NCBI RefSeq assembly: GCF_001642575.1
Contig: NZ_LXNG01000002.1
Span: 89,081 to 153,080 of the forward strand
Direction: 5' to 3'
Length of the DNA: 64,000 nucleotides
Source: Xanthomonas floridensis
Lineage (GTDB): Bacteria > Pseudomonadota > Gammaproteobacteria > Xanthomonadales > Xanthomonadaceae
Of this stretch, positions 35,261-43,980 are shown piece by piece. The translations under genes were made by a program, and so were the position numbers. Below the pieces are notes generated by a model. The model saw only the letters and a list, made by a program, of their open reading frames with translations. It had not been told where the DNA came from and did not search any database. Each line of letters begins with the position of its first letter. The first letter of the stretch is position 1.

Positions 35261-36190
35261 TCACCCACCAATCAGCGGACACTCTGCGGGCAAATGCATC
35301 CGCAACCGCGCCGGCACGCAGTCGATGCGGAACTGCAACGCGGTCTCCGGCTCGCCGTCCAGGTTCAGCGTGAGCGGCTGATGCGAAGCGATCTCCAGCC
35401 ACGGCAGCCGGGCGCGCACGGCCACCCGTTCGAGCGCCGCCTGCTTGCCGCTGGTCACCAGGGTGCCGAGCGTGGCGGCTACCTCGCCGTTGAGTGCGGG
35501 CACGATGGTGACGTCGAGCAAGCCATCGTCGATCAGCGCATCCGGGCACAGCGCCTGGCCCCCACCGGCCTGGCGCCCGTTGCCCAGGCCAAGCGCGATG
35601 AACTCGCCTTCCCAGCTGAAGTCCGGGCCGCTGAAGCGTGCGCTGATCGGGTCGATCCGGCCCAGCCGCGACATGCCGGTGATCAGGTAGGCCAGCCCGC
35701 CGAGCATCTTCTTCAGGCCTTCGTCGGTTTCCACGGTGACCTGGGTGCCGAACCCGCCACTGGCAACATTGGCACACCAGTGCGGCCCGTGCGCGGTGTC
35801 CAGCCGCAGCAGGTCGATCGCCTGCGCCGGGCGGCTGGCGATCAGATCGAGCGCGTCGACGGGTTCGATGGGGATGTTCGCGGCCGTGGCGAAGTCGTTG
35901 GCGGTGCCCAGCGGCACCAGGCCCAGCGAGGGCAACGTGGCGGCATCGCCCTGGTGATGGGCAAGCGCGGCGGCCACTTCGCTCAGCGTGCCATCCCCGC
36001 CAGCGGCCACCACGGTGTGCACGCCGTCGGCCACTGCTTCGGCGACATAGCGCTCGGCGTCGCCTTCTTCCCAGGTGACCCGTACCTCCAGCTGGACGCC
36101 GCGCTCACGCAGGCTGCGCACCGCCTGGCGCACGTCCTCGTTGTCGGTGGACTTGCCGTTGAGGATCAATCGCCAGTGGGACGGAGCCAT
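35261..36190 (-). CDS. yegS: Diacylglycerol kinase-family lipid kinase (YegS-like)
   Basis: The 309-residue protein has the kinase catalytic-domain motif [15 protein letters not shown], the following [17 protein letters not shown] and the C-terminal beta domain with [14 protein letters not shown]. YegS phosphorylates lipids such as phosphatidylglycerol in vitro. The start [13 protein letters not shown] at 36190 matches YegS proteins. The conserved [13 protein letters not shown] segment and the overall length support YegS rather than DgkB. Physiological substrates are uncertain. Confidence 0.9.
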   Translation of the reverse strand: MAPSHWRLILNGKSTDNEDVRQAVRSLRERGVQLEVRVTWEEGDAERYVAEAVADGVHTVVAAGGDGTLSEVAAALAHHQGDAATLPSLGLVPLGTANDFATAANIPIEPVDALDLIASRPAQAIDLLRLDTAHGPHWCANVASGGFGTQVTVETDEGLKKMLGGLAYLITGMSRLGRIDPISARFSGPDFSWEGEFIALGLGNGRQAGGGQALCPDALIDDGLLDVTIVPALNGEVAATLGTLVTSGKQAALERVAVRARLPWLEIASHQPLTLNLDGEPETALQFRIDCVPARLRMHLPAECPLIGG

Positions 36191-36437
36191 GCGCACTGCC
36201 GATGATGGAATAAGGGTGATGGGAGGCTAGCAGCGGGTGGATGCGTGAATCGTGAATACGCGCACTGCCCTGGCTGTCATGCCTGTGTCATCGCCGACCC
36301 GGAGCATGGAAGGCCATAGCAGGGACGACGGGCGGAGGCAGGATCAGCCTCCAATTTTCTTGAAGGCCGCTCCGCTGGGGCGGCCTTCCTTTTGTCGGGC
36401 AGTTGCACGGCGCCTGAGCGCAGTGCAGCGTCTGCGC
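36191..36437. other. Interval holding a candidate plus-strand small RNA
   Basis: The gap between the two minus-strand genes contains two successive hairpins read on the plus strand, the second with a terminator-like tail. No plus-strand gene precedes it. It is recorded separately as a candidate. Confidence 0.4.
36333..36394 (+). terminator. Orphan plus-strand intrinsic terminator, possible small RNA 3' end
   Basis: A first hairpin (GGAGGC/GCCTCC, at about 36334-36352) is followed by AATTTTCTTG and a second stem AAGGCCGC/GCGGCCTT at 36363-36387 ending CCTTTTG. The T-run is on the plus strand, while both flanking genes are on the minus strand, so the terminator has no coding owner. Confidence 0.5.
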
Positions 36438-36929
36438 TCAGGCGCCTGCGGCAAAGGCTGCCAGTCGTTCGCCATCGAGCCGGTACACCGTCCAGCCATC
36501 CATCGGGCGGGCGCCAACTGCCTGGTAGAAGTCGATCGCCGATTGATTCCAGTCCAGCACCGACCACTCGAAACGTCCGCAGCCACGTTGTACGGCCAGC
36601 TGCGCCAGATGCCGCAACAGCGCCAGGCCCGCCCCCTTGCCACGCGCCTGCGGGCGCACGAACAGGTCTTCCAGATACAGGCCGTTACGGCCCAGCCAGG
36701 TGGAGTAATTGAAGAAATACACCGCAAATCCCAATGCCTGGCCGTCCTGCTCGCAGATCAGCGCATGCGCGGTGGCGCCGTCGCCGAACAGGCTGGCGCG
36801 CAGATCGTCCTGGGTGGCCGTGACCGCAGCGGGCTCACGCTCGTAGACCGCCAGCGCGGTGATCAACTCGTGCAGCAACGGCACATCGTCTGGCGTGGCC
36901 GTGCGGATCTGCGGCGTTGCCGGACTCAT
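36438..36929 (-). CDS. GNAT-family N-acetyltransferase (diamine acetyltransferase-like)
   Basis: The 163-residue protein shows the GNAT acetyl-CoA site as [20 protein letters not shown], preceded by [20 protein letters not shown] and followed by [22 protein letters not shown]. The pattern [18 protein letters not shown] is that of spermidine/spermine and thialysine acetyltransferases. The acceptor here is unproven. The ATG overlaps the rpe stop by four bases (ATGA), so the two are co-translated. Confidence 0.88.
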   Translation of the reverse strand: MSPATPQIRTATPDDVPLLHELITALAVYEREPAAVTATQDDLRASLFGDGATAHALICEQDGQALGFAVYFFNYSTWLGRNGLYLEDLFVRPQARGKGAGLALLRHLAQLAVQRGCGRFEWSVLDWNQSAIDFYQAVGARPMDGWTVYRLDGERLAAFAAGA

Positions 36930-37597
36930 CGCACTGCGTCCACCGCCGCGCGCATCTGCGCGATCACCTGCGCGTAGTCGGGCGCGTTGAAGATGGCCGA
37001 GCCGGCCACGAAGGTGTCGGCGCCGGCGGCGGCAATCGCGCCGATGTTGTCGGCCTTGACCCCGCCGTCGATCTCGAGCCGGATCGGCTTGCCCGTCGCA
37101 TCGATCTTGCTGCGGATTGCGCGCAATTTATCCAGTGCCGAGGGGATGAAGGCCTGCCCGCCGAAGCCGGGATTGACCGACATCACCAGCACCAGATCCA
37201 GCTCCGGCAGCACCCAGTCCAGAATATCCACCGGGGTGGCCGGATTGAGCACCAGGCCGGCCTGGCAGCCGTGCGATTTGATCAGCTGGATGGTGCGGTG
37301 CACGTGGCGGCTGGCTTCGGGGTGGAAGCTGATGGTGGTGGCACCAGCCTCGGCAAAGTCCGGCACGATGCGGTCCACCGGCTCCACCATCAGGTGCACA
37401 TCGATCGGCGCAACGATGCCGTGCTTGCGCAGTGCCTGGCAGACCATCGGGCCGATGGTGAGATTGGGCACGTAATGGTTGTCCATCACATCGAAGTGCA
37501 CCCAGTCGGCGCCGGCCTTCAGGACGTTGTTCACTTCTTCGCCCAGACGGGCGAAATCGGCGGACAGGATGGACGGGGCGATTGCCGTCGGTTGCAT
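36926..37597 (-). CDS. rpe: Ribulose-phosphate 3-epimerase
   Basis: Rpe interconverts ribulose 5-phosphate and xylulose 5-phosphate in the pentose phosphate pathway. The 223-residue TIM barrel has the conserved [16 protein letters not shown], the metal ligands in [14 protein letters not shown] and IDVHLMVEP, the [14 protein letters not shown] loop and the catalytic aspartate in [12 protein letters not shown]. The start is the ATG at 37597, the usual family start; the frame upstream is open but not conserved. It overlaps the GNAT gene downstream. Confidence 0.97.
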   Translation of the reverse strand: MQPTAIAPSILSADFARLGEEVNNVLKAGADWVHFDVMDNHYVPNLTIGPMVCQALRKHGIVAPIDVHLMVEPVDRIVPDFAEAGATTISFHPEASRHVHRTIQLIKSHGCQAGLVLNPATPVDILDWVLPELDLVLVMSVNPGFGGQAFIPSALDKLRAIRSKIDATGKPIRLEIDGGVKADNIGAIAAAGADTFVAGSAIFNAPDYAQVIAQMRAAVDAVR

Positions 37598-37911
37598 GGG
37601 CAGCTCGGGAAAATGCAGGAGCCCCATTGTCGCAACCAGGGACCGGCGAGGAAAGCCGAGCCCGGCCGGGAGTTTGACCCAACCATCGCATGGACGGCAG
37701 GGACCAGCCTTGCCCGGCATCCAGGCGAGTCAGGAGTAGCGGCGCAGGGGCATCTCGCCCAAGTCCGCATCGTCCACGTGGCGCCTTGGCGTCCGTCCGA
37801 CGGCATCCGCACGGACGCGCGCGTCGCAAAACGCGAGCGCCGGTGCATCCGTAGCGGACGCGAGCGCGTAGGTACCAGACCGGCGCGCCGCGCCAGATGC
37901 AAGGAGACCGC

Positions 37912-38751
37912 ATGAAAACCACCCCGCTCGCTTCCGCCGCTCTCGTCCTGCTGGCCCTGGCCCCTTCGGCCTGGGCACAAACCGGCCCTGCCGATTGGTC
38001 CGGCTTCTCCGTTGGCGCCAATGTTGGCGGCGCCGATCCTGCCGGCGTGTCCGGCGGCCGTTTCGGCTTCGATACCAACCTGGACGGACGCGACGGCGAC
38101 CAGGTCAGCGCCGCCACCGGCGCCGATGCGTTCTCGCCAGGTTTCTGTGGCGGCGCGGCGGCCGGGCGCACGCCCGCCAGCGGTTGCAGCAAGGACAAGG
38201 GCGGCGCCGAATACGGGGCCCGGCTGGGCTACGACTGGCAGGCTGGCAACTGGGTCTATGGCGTGGTGGCCGAGTACACCCGCAACGACATCCGCGACAG
38301 CGTCAGCGCCTTCAGCACCACGCCTGCGTTGTACACCTTCACCCGCCAGCTCAATCGCACCGCCGCATTGCGCGGCCGGGTCGGCTATGCCTTCGGCGAG
38401 CAAGGCGATTACCTGGCCTACTTCACCGCCGGCGTGGCGCGCGGGGAGTTCGACCACAGCTTTGCCAGCAGCAACACCGCCAACAGCTTCACCGGCAGCG
38501 GCGGCGACAGCGCCGATGGCTACCAGGCCGGCGTCGGCCTGCAGCGTCGCTTGAGCGACCATGTCTCGGTAGGTGTGGAATACCTGTTCACTCGCCTGCA
38601 GGACGAAGACACCCGCGTCCGCGTCGGGCCGGGCACCGCGCCGGCGACCAACCCGTTCCTGCGGGTCAACCCGGCCGGCACCGACCTGCGTCGCACCGAT
38701 ACCGACTTTTCGACCAATGCAGTGCGGCTGACGGCAACGTATCGCTTCTAA
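37912..38751 (+). CDS. Outer-membrane beta-barrel protein
   Basis: The 279-residue product has a signal peptide (MKTTPLASAALVLLALAPSA, cleavage after WAQ) and then alternating-strand sequence ending in an aromatic residue (RLTATYRF), the usual outer-membrane insertion signal. The block ADWSGFSVGANVGGADPAG and the later GYQAGVGLQRRLSDHVSVGVEYLF-like strands (DGYQAGVGLQRRLSDH) fit the OmpA-like/porin opacity family of eight-stranded barrels. The ribosome binding site AAGGAG is optimally placed. The function is unknown. A small palindromic repeat element lies directly after its stop. Confidence 0.83.
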   Translation: MKTTPLASAALVLLALAPSAWAQTGPADWSGFSVGANVGGADPAGVSGGRFGFDTNLDGRDGDQVSAATGADAFSPGFCGGAAAGRTPASGCSKDKGGAEYGARLGYDWQAGNWVYGVVAEYTRNDIRDSVSAFSTTPALYTFTRQLNRTAALRGRVGYAFGEQGDYLAYFTAGVARGEFDHSFASSNTANSFTGSGGDSADGYQAGVGLQRRLSDHVSVGVEYLFTRLQDEDTRVRVGPGTAPATNPFLRVNPAGTDLRRTDTDFSTNAVRLTATYRF

Positions 38752-38756
38752 GCGCA

Positions 38757-38889
38757 GCTAACAAACCTACTGCGCTCACCGCCAGGCGGGCGCGGCCGGT
38801 GCCCGGTGCGGCATGTACCACGCGTACACCCCGCTTCCTCCGCGCCGTCCGCCCCCCCCCCTGACGACTGTTCGCTACGTTTTGTTAGC
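38757..38889. repeat. Small interspersed element with terminal inverted repeats (MITE-like), copy 1
   Basis: This 133-bp segment starts GCTAACAAAC and ends TTTTGTTAGC, forming near-perfect terminal inverted repeats. Its interior (CAGGCGGGCGCGGCCGGTGC, GTGCGGCATGTACCAC, CTGACGACTGTTCGCTAC) is clearly related to the element at 41342-41472. It begins six bases after the stop codon of the outer-membrane barrel gene and contains a run of ten Cs. Confidence 0.75.
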
Positions 38890-39016
38890 CGTCCTAATGC
38901 CGGGCTAACGGCAGCGCTACCTGGGGTAGGCCCGGGTGGCGCTGTGTGTGGTTGAGGATGCGCGACGGACCTGCGTGCTGCCAATGGTGAATGCGCAACG
39001 CGCAAGCGCCACCCAA

Positions 39017-39346
39017 TCAGCGCTTGCGCAACCGCTGGATGCGGTCGTAGGCGGCGTTGATCTGGCTGGCCTTCTTTTCTGCCTGACGGCGCGCCTCCGG
39101 CTCGGCGTTGGCCACCTTGTCCGGGTGGTAGCGCGACATCAGCCGGCGATAGGCCAGATCGATCTCGGCCGTGGTGGCATCCGGCTCCAGTCCCAGGGCT
39201 TCGTACGGGTTTTCCGCGCGCCGCTTGAACCAGCCCGCGTCCACGGCGTGCCCGATCGCCAGGCCGATCATCAGCCCCACAAATGGCGCGCCGCGGAACA
39301 GCAAGGCGCCGGCCAATGCGCCGAGCAGTTTTCCGTACCAGGACAT
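39017..39346 (-). CDS. Membrane-anchored J-domain protein
   Basis: This 109-residue protein has an N-terminal hydrophobic segment (YGKLLGALAGALLFRGAPFV, then GLMIGLAIGH) and a C-terminal J-domain with the HPD motif in RYHPDKVANAEP. The arrangement matches DjlA-type co-chaperones that recruit DnaK to the inner membrane, but the central TerB-like domain of full-length DjlA is missing. It is short but complete, with helices I-III and the ending YDRIQRLRKR. It is transcribed away from purC. Confidence 0.88.
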   Translation of the reverse strand: MSWYGKLLGALAGALLFRGAPFVGLMIGLAIGHAVDAGWFKRRAENPYEALGLEPDATTAEIDLAYRRLMSRYHPDKVANAEPEARRQAEKKASQINAAYDRIQRLRKR

Positions 39347-39553
39347 GAGCGATCGGGAGCGGCAAGGCGGGCTGGCGATCTTACCCGAACCCCCGCCCGG
39401 CCTGGCTGACGGGCCGTCCACACCGCGTGCGCGGTAGCCGCCAATAAATCCAGCGGGGCGCGACGAAGCGCCGTACACTACGCGGCCCGCTGCCCACCCG
39501 CGGGCCCGCCGGGTCCCGGGGACAGCGTCATAGCGACGTCCTTAGGAGTGCCT
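39347..39553. promoter_or_regulatory. purC upstream region
   Basis: The interval contains a possible -10 TACACT at about 39474, followed by a GC-rich leader with inverted repeats (CCGCGGGCCCGCCGGGTCCC) before the ribosome binding site TAGGAG. Regulation by hairpin or protein cannot be decided from sequence. Confidence 0.4.
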
Positions 39554-40480
39554 GTGTCGACCACGCTGTTGCAATCCGATCTGCCCGGCCTGCCGTTGCG
39601 TCACCGTGGCAAGGTCCGCGATGTCTTCGATATTCCGCGCGATCGCCTGCCCGCCGACGCCCCCCCGGGCGACTACCTCTTGATGGTGGCCACCGACCGC
39701 CTCTCCGCGTTCGACGTGGTGCTGCCGGATCCGATTCCCGGCAAGGGCGAGATGCTCTGCCAGGTGTCCAACTTCTGGTTCCACAAGACCGACCACCTGA
39801 TGCCCAACCATCTGGTCAACATCAGCGTCGAGCAGGTGCTGCCCGACGGTGTGGACCCGGCGCTGTACGCCAAACGCGCGGTGGTGACACGCAAGCTCAA
39901 GCCGGTGCCGGTGGAAGCGATCGCCCGCGGCTATTTGATCGGCAGCGGCTGGAAGGACTATCAACGCACCGGCAAGGTCAGCGGCATCGAACTACCCGAC
40001 GGCCTGCGCCAGGCCGAGAAACTGCCCGAGCCGATCTTTACTCCATCGACCAAGGCCGCTGTCGGCGACCATGACGAAAACATCGACTTCGATGCGATGG
40101 TCAAGACCGTCGGCGCCGAACTGGCCGAACGCGTGCGCGATGCCACCTTGCGCATCTACCGCTTCGCGGCAGACTTCGCCGCCGAGCGCGGCATTCTGCT
40201 GGCCGACACCAAGTTCGAGTTCGGCACCGATGCCGATGGCCGCCTGTACATCATGGACGAGATGCTGACCCCGGACTCATCGCGCTACTGGCCGGCCGAC
40301 CAGTACGAAGTGGGCACCAGCCCACCGAGCTACGACAAACAGTTCGTGCGCGATTATCTGGAGACGCTGGACTGGGGCAAGACTGCACCGGGCCCGAGTC
40401 TGCCGGCCGACGTCATCGACCGCACCCGCGCCAAATACGCCGAAGCGCTGCAGCGGCTGGCCAATATTTCGGTTGATTGA
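39554..40480 (+). CDS. purC: Phosphoribosylaminoimidazole-succinocarboxamide synthase
   Basis: PurC joins aspartate to CAIR in purine synthesis using ATP. The 308-residue protein is of the long type found in yeast and many proteobacteria. It has [12 protein letters not shown], the [20 protein letters not shown] block, [13 protein letters not shown], and the metal-binding LADTKFEFG near [12 protein letters not shown]. The second GTG at 39554 is used because AGGAG at 39543-39547 is optimally spaced for it and too close to the GTG at 39548. An intrinsic terminator follows. Confidence 0.96.
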   Translation: MSTTLLQSDLPGLPLRHRGKVRDVFDIPRDRLPADAPPGDYLLMVATDRLSAFDVVLPDPIPGKGEMLCQVSNFWFHKTDHLMPNHLVNISVEQVLPDGVDPALYAKRAVVTRKLKPVPVEAIARGYLIGSGWKDYQRTGKVSGIELPDGLRQAEKLPEPIFTPSTKAAVGDHDENIDFDAMVKTVGAELAERVRDATLRIYRFAADFAAERGILLADTKFEFGTDADGRLYIMDEMLTPDSSRYWPADQYEVGTSPPSYDKQFVRDYLETLDWGKTAPGPSLPADVIDRTRAKYAEALQRLANISVD

Positions 40481-40486
40481 TGCGTT

Positions 40487-40516
40487 GAAGCCCCGAGCCC
40501 GGGGCTTTGGCTTTTG
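40487..40516 (+). terminator. Intrinsic terminator of purC
   Basis: AGCCCCGAGCCCGGGGCT forms a GC-rich hairpin followed by TTGGCTTTT, seven bases after the purC stop. Confidence 0.85.
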
Positions 40517-40674
40517 CGGTCGTCGATCAGCGGAGTCGGCGATGGAGATACAGGTAATGCATCGCTCGATCATGCCGCTTGAAACAAGAAGACGCGCGCG
40601 TTTGACGCTGTGCCAGCGTTCTGCCGGCGGTTTGTTGCAACAGTGATCACCTACCCAGCAGCCAGGTTTTGACG

Positions 40675-41337
40675 ATGCCGCGTCCTTCACATAACCGCCT
40701 CATGCCGTTGCCTAGCGCCATGCTGCCTGTGCTGTTGTTCACAGCGACGGCATGCAGCGCCGGCGAGCCGATGGCGCGGGCGGCGACGCAAGCCGCAGCG
40801 CGCGCCTTATCGGCGGCTCCTGCGCCAGTTACTGCTGCCGGTCAGCCATTCGCAGCGGTGATCCAGGCCAGTGGCGTGACGTGTACCAATCCACTCTCTG
40901 GCACAGGCTGCACCGCAGGCAATATCGATGCGGGCGATTTTTACGATGTGGAGCTGTTACCGGAGTGCGGTGACACAGGATTCTTCGCAGGCGTTGCGCG
41001 TGCAACGGGCGCCGACATCCGTGATGCCGTGCCAGCCACGGGCAGCACTGCCACCGCCACCGCCCGCCTGGCGCAAGGTCAACTCGTCTGCGTACAAGGC
41101 ATCGCCCGCACCGGACAGCACCCGCGCTATTACTACGTAGTCGCGATCCCGGCGAGCAGTGTCGCTTCGTGCAAGAACGCGGCACTGTGCGAAACGTACG
41201 GCGACAGGCCGATCCACCGTTTGAAGCCCACCGGCAGCGCGGCCTGCCGGCCTGCTGCGCAGGGCCGCTACGTCGGCGACTGTGCACAGGGTTGGGTCGA
41301 TGCAGCGGTGTTGGACGTTTTTTCGAACGGGATCTAG
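40675..41337 (+). CDS. Hypothetical exported protein or lipoprotein
   Basis: The 220-residue product begins with a short basic N-terminus and a hydrophobic stretch ending ATACSAGE, a weak lipobox that would make it a lipoprotein. The mature part is alanine-rich and then cysteine-containing (VTCTNPLSGTGCTAGNIDAG, AASCKNAALCETY), suggesting disulfide bonds in the periplasm. I recognise no domain. Its stop is followed almost at once by the second copy of the MITE-like repeat. Confidence 0.7.
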   Translation: MPRPSHNRLMPLPSAMLPVLLFTATACSAGEPMARAATQAAARALSAAPAPVTAAGQPFAAVIQASGVTCTNPLSGTGCTAGNIDAGDFYDVELLPECGDTGFFAGVARATGADIRDAVPATGSTATATARLAQGQLVCVQGIARTGQHPRYYYVVAIPASSVASCKNAALCETYGDRPIHRLKPTGSAACRPAAQGRYVGDCAQGWVDAAVLDVFSNGI

Positions 41338-41341
41338 AGCA

Positions 41342-41472
41342 GCTGACAAAACGACAGCGCTCACGGCCAGGCGGGCGCAGCCGATGCTCGGTGCGGCATG
41401 GACCACTTGTACAGCCCGATTCTGAGCGCGCCATCCACACCTACCTGACGACTGCTCGCTACCGTTGGTAGC
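41342..41472. repeat. Small interspersed element (MITE-like), copy 2
   Basis: This 131-bp segment is a diverged copy of the element at 38757-38889, sharing CCAGGCGGGCGCAGCCG, GGTGCGGCATGGACCAC and CCTGACGACTGCTCGCTAC in the same order. Its ends (GCTGACAAAA and TTGGTAGC) are partly decayed inverted repeats. It starts four bases after a stop codon, as copy 1 does after six. Confidence 0.7.
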
Positions 41473-41743
41473 CGCTTGTAGGTACGTTCGGCACATGGAC
41501 TGACCGAGAGCACAGTGCGGCGCGCGGGCGTGGACATGTGGCGCTGCGACACATCCGCTTGATCGCAGAGCCTGCGCGGCGCAACGGAACGGGCGTGTAC
41601 CTTGGGATCACGGCTGCGACGCGCGGTGGTGCGCAACCCCTTCACTGACGCTCATGCTTCGCAAGAAGGACTTTCACACAGGACAACCGGGCCGCCGATA
41701 GACTCTCGCCGCGCGCATGCCGCGATACGATCAGGAGGATCCA
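41473..41743. other. Intergenic region upstream of the two lipoprotein genes
   Basis: No gene is supported here. The distal end carries a near-ideal ribosome binding site (AGGAGG at 41733-41738) that sets the start of the next gene. Confidence 0.4.
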
Positions 41744-42217
41744 TTGGCGAGTTACCGTACTACTCTGACGGCCCTGGTAGTGAGCCTGGCGCTTGCGGCT
41801 TGCTCCGCACAGCAGCCGCCGGCAGCTTCAGGCGTGCCCACGACCGCGGCACCAGCACCAGCACCAGCAGCAAGTTGCCCGGATGCCGATTTCTCCGCGT
41901 TCTTGAAGCGCTTCAGCGCGGAGATCGCGGTGCAGGAGAAGGCCACCGCCAATCCGCTCACCATGATCCAGCTCGACCCGGAGGCGCAGCCCGAGCCGGC
42001 GCCGGTGGCGCACGACGTCCCCCTCGCGAAGGTCGAATGGCCGGTCATCCCCAATCTGGACGCTGCCCGCAACGGCGGCCGCGAAGTCGTCGTCTCCGAG
42101 GACGCTGGTGGTCGCCAGGTGCTGGTCCGCACACCGAACAGCGGTGACCAGCAGGTCTACCATTTTGCGCAGCGTCCGTGCTGGACGCTGGTCAAGGTGG
42201 ACGACCAGTCGCTGTAA
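41744..42217 (+). CDS. Lipoprotein of unknown function, candidate immunity protein
   Basis: Translation is placed at TTG 41744 because the perfect AGGAGG lies five bases before it; an ATG at 41717 lacks a ribosome binding site. The 157-residue product then has a compact lipoprotein signal (SYRTTLTALVVSLALAACSA, lipobox LAAC), an alanine/proline linker and a ~110-residue domain with two cysteines (SCPDADFSAFLKRFSAE, RPCWTLVKVDDQSL). No named family is recognised. It is the first of two lipoprotein genes directly upstream of an XVIPCD effector remnant, the position typical of immunity lipoproteins of the Xanthomonas antibacterial type IV system. That role is inferred from context. Confidence 0.72.
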   Translation: MASYRTTLTALVVSLALAACSAQQPPAASGVPTTAAPAPAPAASCPDADFSAFLKRFSAEIAVQEKATANPLTMIQLDPEAQPEPAPVAHDVPLAKVEWPVIPNLDAARNGGREVVVSEDAGGRQVLVRTPNSGDQQVYHFAQRPCWTLVKVDDQSL

Positions 42218-42366
42218 TCCGGCAGGCCGGTAGAACCCGCGTTGCGGACCTCACGAGTGGACGCGTTGACGAAACTTCCGAGGCTAGGTGAACCGCCAGC
42301 CGTCGTTCCGATGGAGTGGGTACAGGGGCGCAGCCACTTTGACGAGACCTCCAAGGAGGCCACCTG

Positions 42367-42930
42367 ATGCGACGCAAGATGATTCTGCTACCTGTGCTCG
42401 CTGCAACGCTGTGCCTGTCGGCCTGCGGCGACAAACCGATGTCCGCAACGGGTGCCCCAAGCGCGCCAGCGGCAACGTCGCCCACTCCCCAACCTGCTGT
42501 TTCAGTGGACGCGGTCCGACCAGGACAGAACGACATGATCAAGGAATGCCGCGGCATGCGCTTGCAATTGACCGCATTGCCCCCGCAAGGCGCGACTCCC
42601 ACCAAAACACGGGTGGACATGGAAGGCGATGGCCAACGCCAGACCCTGCCGGCACCTGCCGAAATGGCGGAATACACGCCGGTCGGGATTGGCTGTGCGG
42701 AAGATGGCAAGGGAACCGCTTACGCTGTCATCCAGTATGGCGAGCTGCCCTCCGGGTGCGAATTCTGCGAGTGGTTCTTCCTCTACGACGCCACCGGCAA
42801 GCTACTCAATCACGCCACCCCGCCACTTCTTGAGCAGGACGGCCAGCAAGGCCCGAACAACGACGACTACGAACACCTGCTTGAACAGCTGGGGCTGCAG
42901 CACCCGGAGCTATTGCCGTTTCAGCCTTGA
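42367..42930 (+). CDS. Lipoprotein of unknown function, candidate immunity protein
   Basis: The 187-residue product has a clear lipoprotein signal (MRRKMILLPVLAATLCLSAC), a proline/alanine linker and a mature domain with cysteines in IKECRGMRL, VGIGCAEDG and SGCEFCEWFFLYD. AAGGAGG lies eight bases before the ATG. It precedes the XVIPCD effector remnant by 54 bp on the same strand. Periplasmic lipoproteins in this position commonly neutralise peptidoglycan-targeting type IV effectors, but that function is inferred here. Confidence 0.75.
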   Translation: MRRKMILLPVLAATLCLSACGDKPMSATGAPSAPAATSPTPQPAVSVDAVRPGQNDMIKECRGMRLQLTALPPQGATPTKTRVDMEGDGQRQTLPAPAEMAEYTPVGIGCAEDGKGTAYAVIQYGELPSGCEFCEWFFLYDATGKLLNHATPPLLEQDGQQGPNNDDYEHLLEQLGLQHPELLPFQP

Positions 42931-42983
42931 CTGGAACACAGGATGCGCAGGCGCCACCACGCGTGGCGCATCGCCAATGAAGT

Positions 42984-43931
42984 ATGCAGTACATGGAGCA
43001 ACACACCCCACAAGGAAGAATCTGTCTCATAGAAAGGAACGCACAGCATGACCGACAATACGATTTACACCGAGATGCACAGGGGAACTCGCACGAGATC
43101 CTGCACCTGGACGCACTCAAGGTGAAGGAAGGTCAGACGCTGTCCGCGGGCGATGCCATCGGTACGATGGGTGGACGCGGCCCGGACGGTAAAAGCCAGT
43201 ACGCGCAACATGTGCATTACCAACTGCGTGATGCCAACGGCAAGCTGACCAGTCCTGAGACGTTCTGGAATCAGGGTCACCAGCCCGAATCCGGCGCGCG
43301 CCAATCCCAGCCAGCAACACCGGCCGGCAACAGCACGCTGCGTCATGGCGAGCAGGGCGGCGACGTCGGCAGGCTGCAGCAAGACCTGAACCGCCTGGGT
43401 GTACGCGACGCGCAGGGCAATCGGCTTGCCGAGGACGGGCGCTTTGGCGACAACACGCGCGAGGCGGTGATCGCGTTCCAGAAGCAGCATGGGCTGCAGC
43501 AGGACGGTGTCGTCGGCCGCGATACGCGGGCGGCGTTGTCGGCGCCTGCGTCGCAGACTGCGGCCAAAGCGGCCGATGCCCCGGTCGCGGCACCGAAGGG
43601 TCCGTCGCTCAACGATGCCTCTCACCCGTACCATGCATTGCACAATGCGATCCGCAGCAAGCTGCCGAGCATGATCTCCAACGAGACGGCGGCCAACGTC
43701 ACGTTGCAGGCCAAGCAGAATGGCATCGACAGCGCAGAGAAACTGCAGCACGTGACGGTGCAGGACGGCAAGGCGTTCGTGATGGGAACCACACCAGGAT
43801 TCCGTGCGGCGGTGGATCTGAACCAGCCTGCTCCGTCATTGGAGCAGACCAGCGCGCAGCTGCTGGCCGGCCAGTCGCCGCAGCAACAGGCGCACGCAGA
43901 GCAGCAAAAGATCGCCATCGGCGGCCGCTGA
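42984..43931 (+). pseudogene. Remnant of a type IV secretion antibacterial effector: M23-like fragment, PG-binding domain, XVIPCD
   Basis: The open frame encodes 315 residues. Residues ~31-95 match the C-terminal half of an M23 (LytM) peptidase, with HLDALKVKEGQTLSAGDAIG and the metal-site HVHYQLRD, but the N-terminal half with the HxxxD ligand is absent. Residues ~118-187 are a PG_binding_1 domain (GDVGRLQQDLNRLGV, DGRFGDNTREAVIAFQKQHG). Residues ~206-315 resemble XVIPCD, the signal that docks effectors to VirD4 (HPYHALHNAI, FRAAVDLNQPAPSLEQTS, glutamine-rich tail). A normal start with a ribosome binding site (AAAGGA, ATG at 43048) reads in another frame and stops near 43125, so the gene looks broken by an out-of-frame deletion. 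Confidence 0.8.
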
Positions 43932-43953
43932 GGTGGCGATACACGAGAAAGTC

Positions 43954-43980
43954 GGCTGGCCTGTCTGGCCGGCTTTTTTT
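43954..43980 (+). terminator. Intrinsic terminator of the effector region
   Basis: GGCTGGCC and GGCCGGC form a stem around CTGTCT-like loop bases, followed by seven Ts. It lies 23 bases after the effector stop codon. Confidence 0.85.

Noticed and set aside
41733..41738. PIP box or HrpX-type regulation of the lipoprotein/effector genes
   Set aside because: I looked for paired TTCGC motifs at the expected spacing upstream and found only single occurrences.
43048..43125. Short peptide from the well-placed ATG before the effector
   Set aside because: It stops after about 25 codons and is best explained as the original effector start left out of frame by a deletion, not as a separate gene.
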